Positions 27,930 to 37,587 of a stretch of DNA of 64,000 nucleotides are shown here, one piece after another. The stretch's first letter is position 1; each line of letters opens with the position of its first letter. Source of the stretch: Prochlorococcus sp. AG-402-M18 (GTDB lineage Bacteria; Cyanobacteriota; Cyanobacteriia; PCC-6307; Cyanobiaceae). Both the position numbers and the translations under genes were made by a program. The stretch covers positions 62,001-126,000 of the forward strand of contig QCIQ01000003.1 of assembly GCA_003216595.1 (NCBI GenBank). The letters run 5' to 3'. Under the pieces are notes generated by a model. That model was not told the origin of the DNA, did not search any database, and worked only from the letters and a program-made list of their open reading frames with translations.

Positions 27930-29363
27930 ATGGCTCTTGTTCTACTCCCAGGCTTAAATAACTTAATTGAAGACATTAGTGAGGAAAAAAAACTTCCATC
28001 ACAAGTTGTCGAAGCTGCTTTAAGAGAAGCACTTCTTAAAGGTTACGAACGATATCGAAGAACCCTTTATTTAGGTATCAGCGAAGATCCTTTTGAAGAA
28101 GAATACTTTAGTAACTTTGATGTAGGCTTGGATCTCGAAGAGGAAGGTTATAGAGTTTTGGCAAGTAAAATAATAGTTGAAGAAGTTGAGAGTGATGATC
28201 ATCAAATAGCAATTGCTGAGGTCATGCAAGTTGCTGATGATGCTCAAGTTGGGGATACGGTTGTCCTGGATGTAACTCCAGAGAAAGAAGATTTTGGAAG
28301 AATGGCTGCAGCTACAACCAAGCAAGTTTTAGCCCAAAAATTGAGAGATCAGCAAAGAAGAATGATTCAAGAGGAATTTGCTGACTTAGAAGATCCAGTG
28401 CTAACAGCCAGAGTAATAAGATTTGAAAGGCAGTCAGTAATAATGGCAGTTAGTTCTGGTTTAGGTAGACCAGAAGTAGAAGCTGAGCTTCCAAGACGAG
28501 ATCAACTGCCAAATGATAATTATCGAGCAAACGCAACATTTAAAGTCTTCCTTAAAGAAGTTAGTGAAATTCCAAGGAGAGGGCCGCAACTTTTTGTGAG
28601 CAGGTCAAATGCTGGACTGGTTGTCTATTTATTTGAAAATGAAGTTCCTGAAATTCAAGAAGGTTCAGTTCGAATTGTTGCTGTTGCTCGTGAAGCAAAT
28701 CCACCTTCAAGAGCAGTTGGGCCCAGAACAAAAGTAGCTGTTGATAGTATTGAAAGAGAAGTAGATCCTGTTGGAGCATGTATTGGTGCTAGAGGATCTC
28801 GAATTCAACAAGTAGTAAATGAACTTCGTGGAGAAAAAATAGATGTAATTCGTTGGTCTTCTGACCCTGTTCAATACATCTGTAATTCATTAAGTCCTGC
28901 AAGAGTTGAAGTAGTAAGACTTGTGGATCCAGAAGGTCAGCATGCTCATGTCTTAGTTCCTCCAGATCAACTTAGCCTCGCAATCGGTAGAGAAGGGCAA
29001 AATGTAAGACTTGCTGCAAGGCTTACAGGATGGAAAATAGATATAAAAAATTCACAAGAATATGATCAAGCCACTGAGGATTCTGAAGTTGCAGAATTAA
29101 TTTCTCAAAGGGAAGAAGAAGAATCTTTACAGAGAGAAGCTGAACAGAGATTAGAGGCAGAACAAGCCGCTAGAGCTGAAGAAGATGCACGATTAAGAGA
29201 ACTTTATCCTCTACCAGAAGACGAAGAAGACTTTCAAGATGAGCAATCATCAGATATCGATGCTGATGCCACAGCAACCGATGAAAGTGATATTGGGGAA
29301 GCAATTGAAGAGGCGGGTCCTATCGAAGATAAAGTAATTAGACAAGAGGAAGGAACCCGGTGA
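27930..29363 (+). CDS. nusA: Transcription termination/antitermination protein NusA
   Basis: RNA polymerase-associated factor of 477 aa. The order is an N-terminal polymerase-binding domain, an S1 domain (residues 130-200), then KH domains with VGACIGARGSRIQ and LAIGREGQNVRLA. The C terminus is an acidic, low-complexity tail of about 90 residues instead of the acidic repeats of E. coli. It ends in a GTGA overlap with ylxR. Confidence 0.96.
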   Translation: MALVLLPGLNNLIEDISEEKKLPSQVVEAALREALLKGYERYRRTLYLGISEDPFEEEYFSNFDVGLDLEEEGYRVLASKIIVEEVESDDHQIAIAEVMQVADDAQVGDTVVLDVTPEKEDFGRMAAATTKQVLAQKLRDQQRRMIQEEFADLEDPVLTARVIRFERQSVIMAVSSGLGRPEVEAELPRRDQLPNDNYRANATFKVFLKEVSEIPRRGPQLFVSRSNAGLVVYLFENEVPEIQEGSVRIVAVAREANPPSRAVGPRTKVAVDSIEREVDPVGACIGARGSRIQQVVNELRGEKIDVIRWSSDPVQYICNSLSPARVEVVRLVDPEGQHAHVLVPPDQLSLAIGREGQNVRLAARLTGWKIDIKNSQEYDQATEDSEVAELISQREEEESLQREAEQRLEAEQAARAEEDARLRELYPLPEDEEDFQDEQSSDIDADATATDESDIGEAIEEAGPIEDKVIRQEEGTR

Positions 29364-29635
29364 GTCAAAGCCCCATTCTGCGTAGATGTGTAGCTTGCAA
29401 AAAAGTTCTTGATCGCAAGTGTCTTTTAAGAGTTACTAGAGATTTTCAGAATGGAGTAGTTCTCTCAGGCGGGATGGGAAGATCAGCCTATCTCTGTCCT
29501 ACTGATTCATGTTTTGAAGAAGCTTTGAAGCGTAAACGATTACAAAAAGCTTTGAGATGTCATATTCACTCAAGCGTTTTCAATATGCTCCAAAAACAAC
29601 TTAATACCTGCATTGATTCAGATAGTGAGGCATGA
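29360..29635 (+). CDS. ylxR: YlxR family RNA-binding protein (DUF448)
   Basis: Basic protein of 91 aa with the YlxR signature RRCVACKKVLDRKCLLRV and GRSAYLCPTDSCFEEALKRKRL. It belongs to the conserved nusA-ylxR-infB operon. The start is GTG, overlapping the nusA stop as GTGA. The function is poorly known; in other bacteria YlxR has been linked to RNA binding. Confidence 0.92.
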   Translation: MSQSPILRRCVACKKVLDRKCLLRVTRDFQNGVVLSGGMGRSAYLCPTDSCFEEALKRKRLQKALRCHIHSSVFNMLQKQLNTCIDSDSEA

Positions 29636-29695
29636 TGTTTATTAAGAGAACTTAGTCAACTCAAAAACCAAATCTAAAGTTCAAGCACACCATTA

Positions 29696-32600
29696 ATGAC
29701 CAGCAGCGGCAAAATCAGAATTTATGAATTGTCCAAGGATCTAAACCTTGACAATAAAGATGTGCTAGACGCAGCTCGAGAACTTGCCATAGCGGCAAAG
29801 AGCCATAGCAGTTCTATTAGCAGTCTTGAAGCAAAACAAATCAAAGATTTTCTTAAAAAAAGTAATACTGTAAATAAAACAAATAAACCCACTAAGAAAT
29901 TAGATAAAGAAATTCTTTCCGTTAAAAAAAGCCCTGCCAAAACTCAAAAGAATCAGAAGCCTGAACTCAAGCAAAATACTTCTGATCAATCAAAGCTTTC
30001 ACAAGCAAAGTCAAAAGTCCCTTTACAGTCAAGTCAAACTTTGGTTAAAAGCCAAGTATCTTCTCAAATCAATAATCAAAAAACTTTAATAAATAATTTT
30101 CCTGCTAAACAACAAATAACCGCACCCTCTAAGCCAAACAAACCATTACCTCCCAAACCAAGACAAGAAGTAAATCCAACCATTAATAAGCCTTTAACTC
30201 AAACTAAAAATGAAATTCCTCTTGCAGGAACTAAAACAGATAACAAATCAATAAATCAACCAAAAAATACTCAATCAACTAAAAAGCCCATAAGTCAACC
30301 ACAACAAACTTATACAAAGCAACCTAAGCGCCCATTAGCACCACCAAGTAGACCAAAAATAAATAATCAAGATAAAAAGCCATTACCATCTATTAACCAA
30401 AAACCAAAAGCAAGGATAAATCAAGGGGACATATCCCCTCAGAAAGTTGCAGCAGGTAATTTTCAAAGAATCAAAAGTCAAAATAAACAGAATTTACCTT
30501 CAAGACCCCCCCAGCCTCCAACTAAAGGGAATACTCTTGAACTTGTAGGTGCACCCATTCGAAGAGAAAAACCTACAAGTAAACCTCAGACAAACGAAGC
30601 AAGAAACAAACCATTGATCCCATCGAGACCTGGAGCACCAAAGCCCCCAGTCTCTGCAAATCGTCAAGGATTATCAAATCGACCTGGTCCTAATAACAGA
30701 GTAGGAGGACCAAATCGTCCTGGATCGCAAAATAGACAAGGTCCTAATCGAGTCGGTGTAGCCAATCGACCTATTCAAAGTCAAAATCGTCCAGGGTCTA
30801 ATAATCGAGCTGGAAGTCCAGTTCGTCCTGGAACTCATAATCGAGGAGGAATGCAAAATAGGCCTGGAGTTCCCACAAGGGCTAATGGTGCTCCTAACCG
30901 TTCTAATAATCGTCCAGGTGTTCCATCTGGCATGAGAAAACCAGTTGCACCTAGTGAATTGATGCAACTCCAAAAGCCACAGGCAAGACCAAGTATTCCT
31001 CAAAGAAAATCTGATTCTCCAACGAGTCCTAGACCAAAAAGAGAAAACCCAACTGGAGCAAGGCCCCCAGTAAACAGACCAACTCCAGCAGCGCCTAAGA
31101 AGCCAGCTCATAGACCAGGTGGTACAGCCACTGCTCCAAGAAGGACAGGAAGGCCTGATTGGGATGACAGTGCAAAGCTAGATGCTTTAAGAAACAAATC
31201 GCCTCAAAAACAGCGTCAAAAAGTCCATATAATTGGAGAAAATGATGATGCTCTTACTGCAGAGACAAGTGGATTTGCAGGGGAAAAACAGGCAGTCGTT
31301 CTCTCAGCAAGTTTAGCCCGACCATCAAAGCCTAAAGCTAGCAAGAGAAGCAATGGTAAGCCTCTAACTGCGCTCAAAAAACGTAAGAAAGAAACTACTC
31401 GTCAAAGGCAACGAAGACGAGCGATGGAATTAAGAGCTGCTAGAGAAGCAAAACTTGTAAGACCTGAAATGATTGTTGTCCCAGAAGACAATCTCACAGT
31501 TCAAGAGCTTGCTGACATGTTGAGTGTTGAAAGTTCCGAAATAATTAAATCACTATTTTTCAAAGGAATTACTGCCACAGTTACTCAATCACTAGATTTA
31601 GCCACAATAGAAACAGTTGCAGAGGAATTTGGAGTACCTGTTCTTCAAGATGATGTTGAAGAAGCTGCAAAGAAAACAGTTGAAATGATTGAGGAGGAAG
31701 ATTTAAAACACTTAATAAGAAGACCTCCCGTTGTTACGGTGATGGGGCACGTGGACCATGGAAAAACGTCTTTACTAGACGCTATTAGAAAAGCGAGGGT
31801 TGCGGCAGGGGAAGCTGGGGGGATTACTCAACACATCGGTGCTTATCAAATTGAGACTGAACATGATGGTTTAACTAAAAAACTAACTTTTCTTGACACT
31901 CCAGGACACGAAGCTTTCACAGCGATGAGAGCTAGAGGCACTAGGGTTACAGATGTAGCAATTTTAGTTGTAGCTGCAGATGACGGCGTTAGGCCTCAAA
32001 CCCTTGAAGCGATTAGCCATGCAAGAGCAGCAAAAGTTCCCATTGTCGTAGCAATCAATAAAATAGATAAAGAAGGATCTTCTCCCGACCGAGTAAAACA
32101 AGAGTTATCAGAGCAAGATTTATTGTCAGAAGAGTGGGGAGGAGATGTAGTAATGGTTCCCGTTAGCGCCATAAAAGGGGAAAACATAGATAAACTCTTA
32201 GAAATGGTTTTGCTCGTAACTGAAGTAGAAGATTTACAAGCGAATCCAGATAGATTGGCAAAAGGAACAGTTATTGAGGCACACTTAGATAAAGCAAAAG
32301 GACCCGTTGCAACATTACTGGTTCAAAACGGTACCCTTAAGTCGGGAGATGTAGTTGCTGCGGGGCCAGTGCTTGGAAAAGTAAGGGCGATGGTGGATGA
32401 AAATGGATCCAGAATCAAAAGGGCAGGTCCATCTTTTCCAGTCGAAGCTCTTGGATTCAGCGAGGTTCCAACAGCTGGTGATGAATTCGAGGTTTACCCA
32501 GATGAAAAGGCAGCAAGAGCTGTGGTTGGAGAACGTGCCACAGATGCTCGTGCAGCAAGACTTGCTCAGCAAATGGCTTCCAGGCGAGTATCACTTTCCT

Positions 32601-33247
32601 CGATGTCTGGCCAAGCAAATGATGGTGAGCTTAAAGAATTAAATATCATCCTCAAAGCTGATGTTCAAGGAAGCCTAGAAGCAATACTTGGCTCTTTAGA
32701 ACAGCTTCCTAAAGATGAAGTTCAAGTTAGAGTATTGTTATCGGCTCCAGGTGAAATTACTGAGACTGATGTTGACTTAGCAGCTGCTTCTGGTGCCGTT
32801 ATAGTTGGATTCAATACTTCAATGGCATCGGGTGCTAAACGTGCAGCGGATGCGAATGGTGTTGATGTAAGAGATTATGAGGTTATCTATAAGCTTTTAG
32901 AAGATATCCAATTAGCGATGGAAGGTCTTTTAGAACCAGAAATGATAGAAGAGGCTTTAGGGGTTGCAGAGGTTAGAGCAATATTCTCAATTGGCAAAAG
33001 TGCCGTTGCTGGTTGCTACGTAACAAATGGAAAAATACAACGGAATTGCAGAGCCAGAGTAAAACGTGGACAGCAAATAGTTTTTGAAGGCGATCTAGAC
33101 TCACTCAAAAGAAATAAAGATGATGTAAAAGACGTATCAACAGGTTTCGAATGTGGAATAGGGTGTGATCGCTTTGCGAACTGGGAAGAAGGTGATCAAA
33201 TAGAAGCATTCAAACTTGTAACTCAAAGAAGAAAATTAACCAATTAA
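29696..33247 (+). CDS. infB: Translation initiation factor IF-2
   Basis: Very large IF-2 of 1183 aa that places initiator tRNA on the ribosome. The GTPase domain begins near residue 680 with GHVDHGKT, then DTPGHEAF and NKIDKEGS. The C-terminal domains contain [17 protein letters not shown] and end RRKLTN. About 550 N-terminal residues are low complexity, first rich in Lys, Gln, Asn and Ser, then in Arg, Pro, Gly and Asn with many NRPG-like units. This disordered arm is typical in position but long. Confidence 0.97.
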   Translation: MTSSGKIRIYELSKDLNLDNKDVLDAARELAIAAKSHSSSISSLEAKQIKDFLKKSNTVNKTNKPTKKLDKEILSVKKSPAKTQKNQKPELKQNTSDQSKLSQAKSKVPLQSSQTLVKSQVSSQINNQKTLINNFPAKQQITAPSKPNKPLPPKPRQEVNPTINKPLTQTKNEIPLAGTKTDNKSINQPKNTQSTKKPISQPQQTYTKQPKRPLAPPSRPKINNQDKKPLPSINQKPKARINQGDISPQKVAAGNFQRIKSQNKQNLPSRPPQPPTKGNTLELVGAPIRREKPTSKPQTNEARNKPLIPSRPGAPKPPVSANRQGLSNRPGPNNRVGGPNRPGSQNRQGPNRVGVANRPIQSQNRPGSNNRAGSPVRPGTHNRGGMQNRPGVPTRANGAPNRSNNRPGVPSGMRKPVAPSELMQLQKPQARPSIPQRKSDSPTSPRPKRENPTGARPPVNRPTPAAPKKPAHRPGGTATAPRRTGRPDWDDSAKLDALRNKSPQKQRQKVHIIGENDDALTAETSGFAGEKQAVVLSASLARPSKPKASKRSNGKPLTALKKRKKETTRQRQRRRAMELRAAREAKLVRPEMIVVPEDNLTVQELADMLSVESSEIIKSLFFKGITATVTQSLDLATIETVAEEFGVPVLQDDVEEAAKKTVEMIEEEDLKHLIRRPPVVTVMGHVDHGKTSLLDAIRKARVAAGEAGGITQHIGAYQIETEHDGLTKKLTFLDTPGHEAFTAMRARGTRVTDVAILVVAADDGVRPQTLEAISHARAAKVPIVVAINKIDKEGSSPDRVKQELSEQDLLSEEWGGDVVMVPVSAIKGENIDKLLEMVLLVTEVEDLQANPDRLAKGTVIEAHLDKAKGPVATLLVQNGTLKSGDVVAAGPVLGKVRAMVDENGSRIKRAGPSFPVEALGFSEVPTAGDEFEVYPDEKAARAVVGERATDARAARLAQQMASRRVSLSSMSGQANDGELKELNIILKADVQGSLEAILGSLEQLPKDEVQVRVLLSAPGEITETDVDLAAASGAVIVGFNTSMASGAKRAADANGVDVRDYEVIYKLLEDIQLAMEGLLEPEMIEEALGVAEVRAIFSIGKSAVAGCYVTNGKIQRNCRARVKRGQQIVFEGDLDSLKRNKDDVKDVSTGFECGIGCDRFANWEEGDQIEAFKLVTQRRKLTN

Positions 33248-33305
33248 ATTGGGTCGTTTTGTTCGATTATAAAGTTGACTACATATAATTAATTAAAGCG
33301 ATAAA

Positions 33306-33584
33306 CTAATCATCACCTTGTTTGTTTCTATCTTTAAATAATAAAAAACCAAGAATAAATATTGCTGAGGTTTGTATTAAAAGATCATTAGTAGATACCT
33401 TATCTCCAGCGATTACATTGGTCAACATAATAAAAAAGCCAAGTACCGCTGACCCGAAAAGAGCTATCCAAACAGCTCTTCTTAATCCCCGATAAGGATT
33501 TTTAGACTCCTTCAAAAGTCGAGCTCTTAAATTAGGATCTAAATTTGATCCAGACTTATTAGAATTACTCAAAAATAAATTCAA
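33306..33584 (-). CDS. DUF3493 family small membrane protein
   Basis: Cyanobacterial protein with LDPNLRARLLKESKNPYRGLRRAVW, typical of DUF3493, followed by two hydrophobic segments (AVLGFFIMLTNVIAG and IQTSAIFILGFLLF). The ORF track begins at 33668 but its first 20 residues (ELNHRPTGYETVALPLSYTG) are only the antisense of the tRNA-Thr gene. The start is likely the TTG at 33584 or 33572. The function is unknown. Confidence 0.78.
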   Translation of the reverse strand: MNLFLSNSNKSGSNLDPNLRARLLKESKNPYRGLRRAVWIALFGSAVLGFFIMLTNVIAGDKVSTNDLLIQTSAIFILGFLLFKDRNKQGDD

Positions 33585-33605
33585 AGATGATAACTTTATT
33601 CTAAT

Positions 33606-33677
33606 GCCGGTGTAGCTCAGGGGTAGAGCAACTGTTTCGTAACCAGTAGGTCGGTGGTTCAATTCCACTCATCGGCA
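33606..33677 (+). tRNA. tRNA-Thr (anticodon CGU)
   Basis: A complete 72-nt cloverleaf. The acceptor stem pairs GCCGGTG with CATCGGC, including one G-U pair. The D stem is GCTC/GAGC. The anticodon loop TTCGTAA has CGT at positions 34-36. The T arm is GGTGG-TTCAATT-CCACT, and the discriminator base is A. CCA is not encoded; TCA follows instead. One mismatch closes the anticodon stem next to the loop. Confidence 0.93.
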
Positions 33678-33940
33678 TCAAGTTATGAAAAGGCTTTAGA
33701 GAACAAATTCCCTCAAAGAAAGAATCTTTCATGTGAAGCAATGAATAAGAAATTTGATCTCTAATGAAAAATTTTCTAAATACTGAAATCAATAAGACCT
33801 TCATATAAAAAATTAACTGTGACTAATAATTCGAGGGAAAGCACCTAGTTATTCTGTTCATAACGAAAGTGATCTCGATATGTTAGGGTCTTAGCGCTCT
33901 AAATGTATGTCATCGGTTTTTCCCCTTACAAATAAAGGTT

Positions 33941-34687
33941 ATGACTTCTACTGCTCCAAATGAGAATGTTAAAGATAATTTAAAAGAACAAATTTCTTGC
34001 AAATTAGTCTCAGAGATAATTCGCGAACGTATAGAAGCAAATGGGGCCAGATTCCATGCTAACGATAATATTTCTGATTTCATTCAGCCAGGAGAACTTG
34101 AAACTCTTGAGAGAGAAGTTGCAACAAGAGTTAGAGATCTACTCAAAACTTTATTAATAGACGTTGATAATGACCACAACACCCAAGAAACCGCAGAACG
34201 CGTTTCCAGAATGTATCTGAATGAAGTATTTAAAGGAAGATATCATCCTCAACCTAAAGTTACTAATTTCCCTAACGATAGAAATTTAGATGAGATTTAT
34301 ACACTTGGGCCTATAACTGTCCGATCAGCATGTTCTCACCACTTTGTTCCAATCCTTGGAGATTGCTGGATAGGTATTAAACCTGGAGAAAAAGTTATTG
34401 GGATTTCTAAGTTTGCAAGAGTAGCTGATTGGGTTTTTTCTAGGCCACATATTCAAGAAGAAGCTGTGATGATTCTCGCTGATGAAATAGAGCGTTTGTG
34501 CGAACCTAAGGGCCTTGCAATTCTTGTTAAAGCTCAACACTATTGTATGAAATGGAGAGGAGTAAAAGAGCCCGAAACCAGTATGATCAATTCCATTGTT
34601 AGGGGTGATTTTCGACATGATGCAAGCTTGAAGCAGGAATTCTTCGAACTTGTTAAACAGCAGTCAAACTTCGGTAAAAATTACTAA
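33941..34687 (+). CDS. folE: GTP cyclohydrolase I
   Basis: Makes 7,8-dihydroneopterin triphosphate from GTP, the first step of folate and pterin synthesis. The family core is present: ETAERVSRMYLNEVFKG, VRSACSHHFVPILG (zinc ligands), GISKFARVADWVFSRPHIQE and LVKAQHYCMKWRGVKE. It has 248 aa, with a non-conserved N-terminal extension of about 50 residues. It has an ATG start about 260 bp downstream of the tRNA. Confidence 0.95.
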   Translation: MTSTAPNENVKDNLKEQISCKLVSEIIRERIEANGARFHANDNISDFIQPGELETLEREVATRVRDLLKTLLIDVDNDHNTQETAERVSRMYLNEVFKGRYHPQPKVTNFPNDRNLDEIYTLGPITVRSACSHHFVPILGDCWIGIKPGEKVIGISKFARVADWVFSRPHIQEEAVMILADEIERLCEPKGLAILVKAQHYCMKWRGVKEPETSMINSIVRGDFRHDASLKQEFFELVKQQSNFGKNY

Positions 34688-34732
34688 ACAACTGAAAGAG
34701 AGTTTATAAGTACAACTTGTGAAAAAATCCTC

Positions 34733-35215
34733 TTAGAGAAATGAGGGGTCTAAAAGTGATGGTCGATAAGAAAGCAAAAATGGCCTTTCGTTGCTCTTAA
34801 CTGCAACAATCACATCTTCTCCTTTATGCCATATCCATTGTTGCTGAGAATACCCCTCTTCAACATCAGCATTTGTTCCAACTGGAGGACCAAAACGGTA
34901 ACGTAATCCTGCTAAGACTTCAGTCATGTTTTCATTGTCAATTTCATAAGCAAGCTGTCTTAATCCATCCTCCTTTTCAATTCGAACTCTAAGCGTCTCT
35001 ACAGGTAAACCACTTATTTGAATATCTTTCACTTCGAACAAATTCTGATTTGTTTTTCCTTTGATAGGAATTAAAGATACACCCAGATGACGCTCTACAT
35101 TCGGCAGATCCATCCCACATCTCAAGCCTTCAACACATGCATTAACTGGTTGAGAAAAAACTTGAATAAGAAAAGCAAAAACTATAATAAAAATATATTT
35201 AAAAGCCTTAGACAT
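34733..35215 (-). CDS. Secreted protein of unknown function
   Basis: Protein of 160 aa with an N-terminal signal segment (YIFIIVFAFLIQVFSQPVNAC). The cysteine after VNA could be a lipidation site, though Asn at -2 is not ideal. The mature part (MDLPNVERHLGVSLIP, then beta-rich sequence) loosely recalls small BamE/SmpA-like envelope lipoproteins, but I do not recognise the family. It stands alone, convergent to folE, just downstream of the porin gene's 3' end. Confidence 0.65.
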   Translation of the reverse strand: MSKAFKYIFIIVFAFLIQVFSQPVNACVEGLRCGMDLPNVERHLGVSLIPIKGKTNQNLFEVKDIQISGLPVETLRVRIEKEDGLRQLAYEIDNENMTEVLAGLRYRFGPPVGTNADVEEGYSQQQWIWHKGEDVIVAVKSNERPFLLSYRPSLLDPSFL

Positions 35216-35367
35216 AGCAGAATTAAACCTTTTTCAAGCTTGACAATAGATCTCTAGGTATAAATAGTCATTGTTTCCACTTATTAGAAATTACACCTCT
35301 AAAATTGAGACAATGATTTCAATACTGACTACGCAATTAGCTTAACTGAAAATCCAGAGCATTTACA

Positions 35368-36558
35368 TCAGAACTTGAAAGTGGTTTTAATTAAAGCTCC
35401 ATTAATGTCATCCTTACCATCTTGTTCAATAACAAAAATAGCTGGAGTAACTGTGACGCTATCGTTCACCGTGAAATCATAAAAAGCTTCCCAAGCCAAA
35501 GGATCATCATAGCCACTGTCATCTCTATGAGTTTCGGCTGTTCCAATACCAAACCCAAACTTATTCCCCTCAATAAAAGCATCATGCCATAGGAAGCCAA
35601 CAGACCATGTATTGCCATCCTCCACCTTATTCATTGCAGTATCAGGACTATCATCGTTTTCAGGATTCTTCCAACCAATACCAGCACTCAGGCTATAGTC
35701 GTCTCCAAATTGATAACTACCACTAATTCCATAAGAAGAGTAATCATTCACATCAGGAGAATCATCAGTTTTCCCATTATCTGCCTGTGTATATGCAGCT
35801 GCAAGAGTAAATTTCTCATCAACCCATGCCAACTGAGTTGTTATGTGATCTTTACCGTCATCAGTTAAGAAGCCAATCGAAGAGTTTGATGCGTCTTCTG
35901 AAACGAAGAGTGCAGAAGCAACTAATTTGTCATGGGACCAAGTAATACCAGCACCAGCTCCCATTCTTTTGGAATAAGTATCATTGGCTCCTGCCTGGTT
36001 TAGTACAAACAAGACCCCATCGCCTGGGTAAGCACTTGGCCACGCACCAAGCAAATCATCTTGACGAAGCTTGGGGCCAAAAGTTACTTGAATATCGTCT
36101 CCAACAGGGAATTGGTAATAAGCCTTGTGAAGTTCTAACGAATCACTACTACTAAAAGCAGTATCTAATCTTGCCTCACCCATCATCCCGAAGGGCTCCA
36201 TCATCCCAAAATTACCTATGCGAACAGCAGTCTTAAGCATGTCTTGGCCAGTAAAACTGGTCATAAACATGAGCTTTGTATCGTAATGAAAAACTGTCCC
36301 ATCCTTGTCACCAGAAGAAGACATTCCACCCATTCCACCCATTCCACCCATTCCAGAATCGCTTACGCCATCTACTCCACCCAAAACAAAAGTTGTTTTA
36401 CCCATAAACATAGTCGAAGGGTATGAATCCCCCATCTTCATGTGACTATCATGGTGATCATGATGACCTTTATGATCGCCACCTCCTGCTTCAACAGCCA
36501 TTGGAGCCATTAAGCCTAAGGCAGCAGGAATCAAGATTAATCGCGAAAAGAGCTTCAT
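35368..36558 (-). CDS. Outer-membrane porin with His-rich N terminus
   Basis: Probable beta-barrel porin of the Prochlorococcus type, about 396 aa from the ATG at 36558; the ORF track adds three codons to a GTG. The signal peptide MKLFSRLILIPAALGLMA is nearly the same as that of the porin at 59914. After cleavage at VEA the protein has GGGDHKGHHDHHDSHMKMG, a putative metal-binding segment, then GMGGMGGMGGM. The rest is alternating beta-strand sequence ending in Phe (TTFKF), as barrels do. Its location beside the znu genes and the His cluster suggest a zinc porin; this is inference. Confidence 0.82.
   Translation of the reverse strand: MKLFSRLILIPAALGLMAPMAVEAGGGDHKGHHDHHDSHMKMGDSYPSTMFMGKTTFVLGGVDGVSDSGMGGMGGMGGMSSSGDKDGTVFHYDTKLMFMTSFTGQDMLKTAVRIGNFGMMEPFGMMGEARLDTAFSSSDSLELHKAYYQFPVGDDIQVTFGPKLRQDDLLGAWPSAYPGDGVLFVLNQAGANDTYSKRMGAGAGITWSHDKLVASALFVSEDASNSSIGFLTDDGKDHITTQLAWVDEKFTLAAAYTQADNGKTDDSPDVNDYSSYGISGSYQFGDDYSLSAGIGWKNPENDDSPDTAMNKVEDGNTWSVGFLWHDAFIEGNKFGFGIGTAETHRDDSGYDDPLAWEAFYDFTVNDSVTVTPAIFVIEQDGKDDINGALIKTTFKF
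36322..36357. repeat. 9-bp tandem repeat in porin gene
   Basis: Four consecutive copies of CATTCCACC, the last imperfect (CATTCCAGA). They encode the GMGGMGGMGGM run on the minus strand. Each unit is three codons, so copy-number change would keep the frame. Confidence 0.9.
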
Positions 36559-36624
36559 AGATCTCACAAATACTAGTCAAACTAGTAAAACTATATATAG
36601 ATGCGAATATAACCTCAAACACTT

Positions 36625-36653
36625 GTGAAAGCGATAACAGATGTGCCTTTCAC
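36625..36653. promoter_or_regulatory. Inverted repeat and Zur-like half-site upstream of porin
   Basis: GTGAAAG at 36625-36631 is repeated as CTTTCAC at 36647-36653, with a 15-nt spacer. Inside lies AAAGCGATAAC, which matches 9 of 11 bases of the half-site AAAACGATAAT of the znuC-znuA palindrome on the complementary strand. It lies between the divergent porin and DUF3721 genes, so it could control both. Inference only. Confidence 0.4.
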
Positions 36654-36757
36654 TACAAAAATAGTGTGCGTTTTGATACAAATATTCAAGGTCTTTTACT
36701 GACAACGTTCACTATTTAATTAACCTAAAACTAGACGAACTAGATAAACCTAGAAAG

Positions 36758-36997
36758 ATGAACAATCTCAAGCCTATTTTCACCGCCATCATTATTTCTA
36801 TGTCGTTTTCACTGATGGGATGCTCAGGTAATTCCCAAACAAACGGAACTCCTGCACTTTTTGAAACGAAAGCAGAAGCTGAAAAAGCAGCAAAAAATTT
36901 CAATTGCACTGGAGCGCATAAGATGGGAGATAAATGGATGCCTTGCAAAAGTCATACAGATCATGAATCTCATGATGGGCATCACCATCATCACTAA
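36758..36997 (+). CDS. DUF3721 lipoprotein with His-rich tail
   Basis: 79-aa protein. The signal peptide ends in a lipobox (SLMGC), so it is likely lipid-anchored. The DUF3721 segment ALFETKAEAEKAAKNFNC...GDKWMPC carries two conserved cysteines. The tail SHTDHESHDGHHHHH suggests metal binding. It is divergent from the His-rich porin and 12 bp upstream of a second DUF3721 gene, within the zinc island. A periplasmic zinc-buffering role is plausible but not shown. Confidence 0.75.
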   Translation: MNNLKPIFTAIIISMSFSLMGCSGNSQTNGTPALFETKAEAEKAAKNFNCTGAHKMGDKWMPCKSHTDHESHDGHHHHH

Positions 36998-37009
36998 TAT
37001 TGTTAGATA

Positions 37010-37453
37010 ATGACAAATTCAAATAGTAACGATCAGAACAATTCCGAAAGTCCTTCTCATTGCGGAAGTAAACCAAAAAAAATTGCATTTGGGATAGCAC
37101 CACTCGGATTTATATCCATTGGAATTGTTCCCATGGGAATTGTTACCATTGGGATTGTTCCCATGGGTGTCGTTTCTATAGGCGTAGTAGCTATGGGAGT
37201 CGTTAATGCCTCAATAGTAGGAATGGGAATATTTTCTGCAGGAATAACAACTATGGGTCTAAAGGTGTGGAGTCCGGAAAATAATGCTATTCACGAGTCA
37301 ATCAATCGTTCACATTCTCCTTCTTCAAAAAATATATATGCATATCCAACTAAAGCTCAGGCAGAGATCGAAGCCAAAAAGATCGGATGCAATGGTGTCC
37401 ATAAGATGGGTGCATTATGGATGCCTTGTGCAATCCATATCAACCCTAACTAA
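37010..37453 (+). CDS. Pentad-repeat protein with C-terminal DUF3721 domain
   Basis: 147-aa protein in two parts. Residues 25-85 are a glycine-led five-residue repeat: GIAPL, GFISI, GIVPM, GIVTI, GIVPM, GVVSI, GVVAM and further copies. Residues 105-145 are a DUF3721 domain (AYPTKAQAEIEAKKIGCNGVHKMG...MPC) like that of the gene 12 bp upstream. The repeat could be a membrane segment or a pentapeptide-like solenoid. There is no clear signal peptide. The combination is unusual and its function unknown. Confidence 0.72.
   Translation: MTNSNSNDQNNSESPSHCGSKPKKIAFGIAPLGFISIGIVPMGIVTIGIVPMGVVSIGVVAMGVVNASIVGMGIFSAGITTMGLKVWSPENNAIHESINRSHSPSSKNIYAYPTKAQAEIEAKKIGCNGVHKMGALWMPCAIHINPN
37121..37210. 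repeat. 30-bp imperfect tandem repeats
   Basis: Three consecutive 30-bp units; the first two share ATTGTTCCCATGGG and the third is more diverged. They encode the G[IV]VxM pentads of the overlapping gene and suggest growth by internal duplication. Confidence 0.75.
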
Positions 37454-37587
37454 TATTGAAGTAATTAAGAATTTTAAAGTTCTGAAATAAAATTCTTGGC
37501 AATATATCTACAAAAGACTCAATTCATCCCCCCTGTTTTCTAACAAATTAGGATTTAATTAACTTTCAAAAATTGATCTTAATTGGT

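Noticed and set aside
30674-30960. Repeated NRPG-coding DNA considered as a CRISPR-like array
   Set aside because: Units are irregular in length and in frame with infB; no spacer-repeat structure.
30674-31111. Minus-strand ORF of 145 aa rich in Trp, Ser and Arg
   Set aside because: It is the shadow of the NRPG-repeat part of infB; low-complexity antisense reading.
33601-33804. Minus-strand ORF of 67 aa ending MPMSGIEPPTYWLRNSCSTPELHRH
   Set aside because: Its C-terminal part is the antisense of the tRNA-Thr gene, a common false ORF.
36244-36426. Plus-strand ORF with THSTHSTHS
   Set aside because: Antisense reading of the 9-bp repeat in the porin gene.
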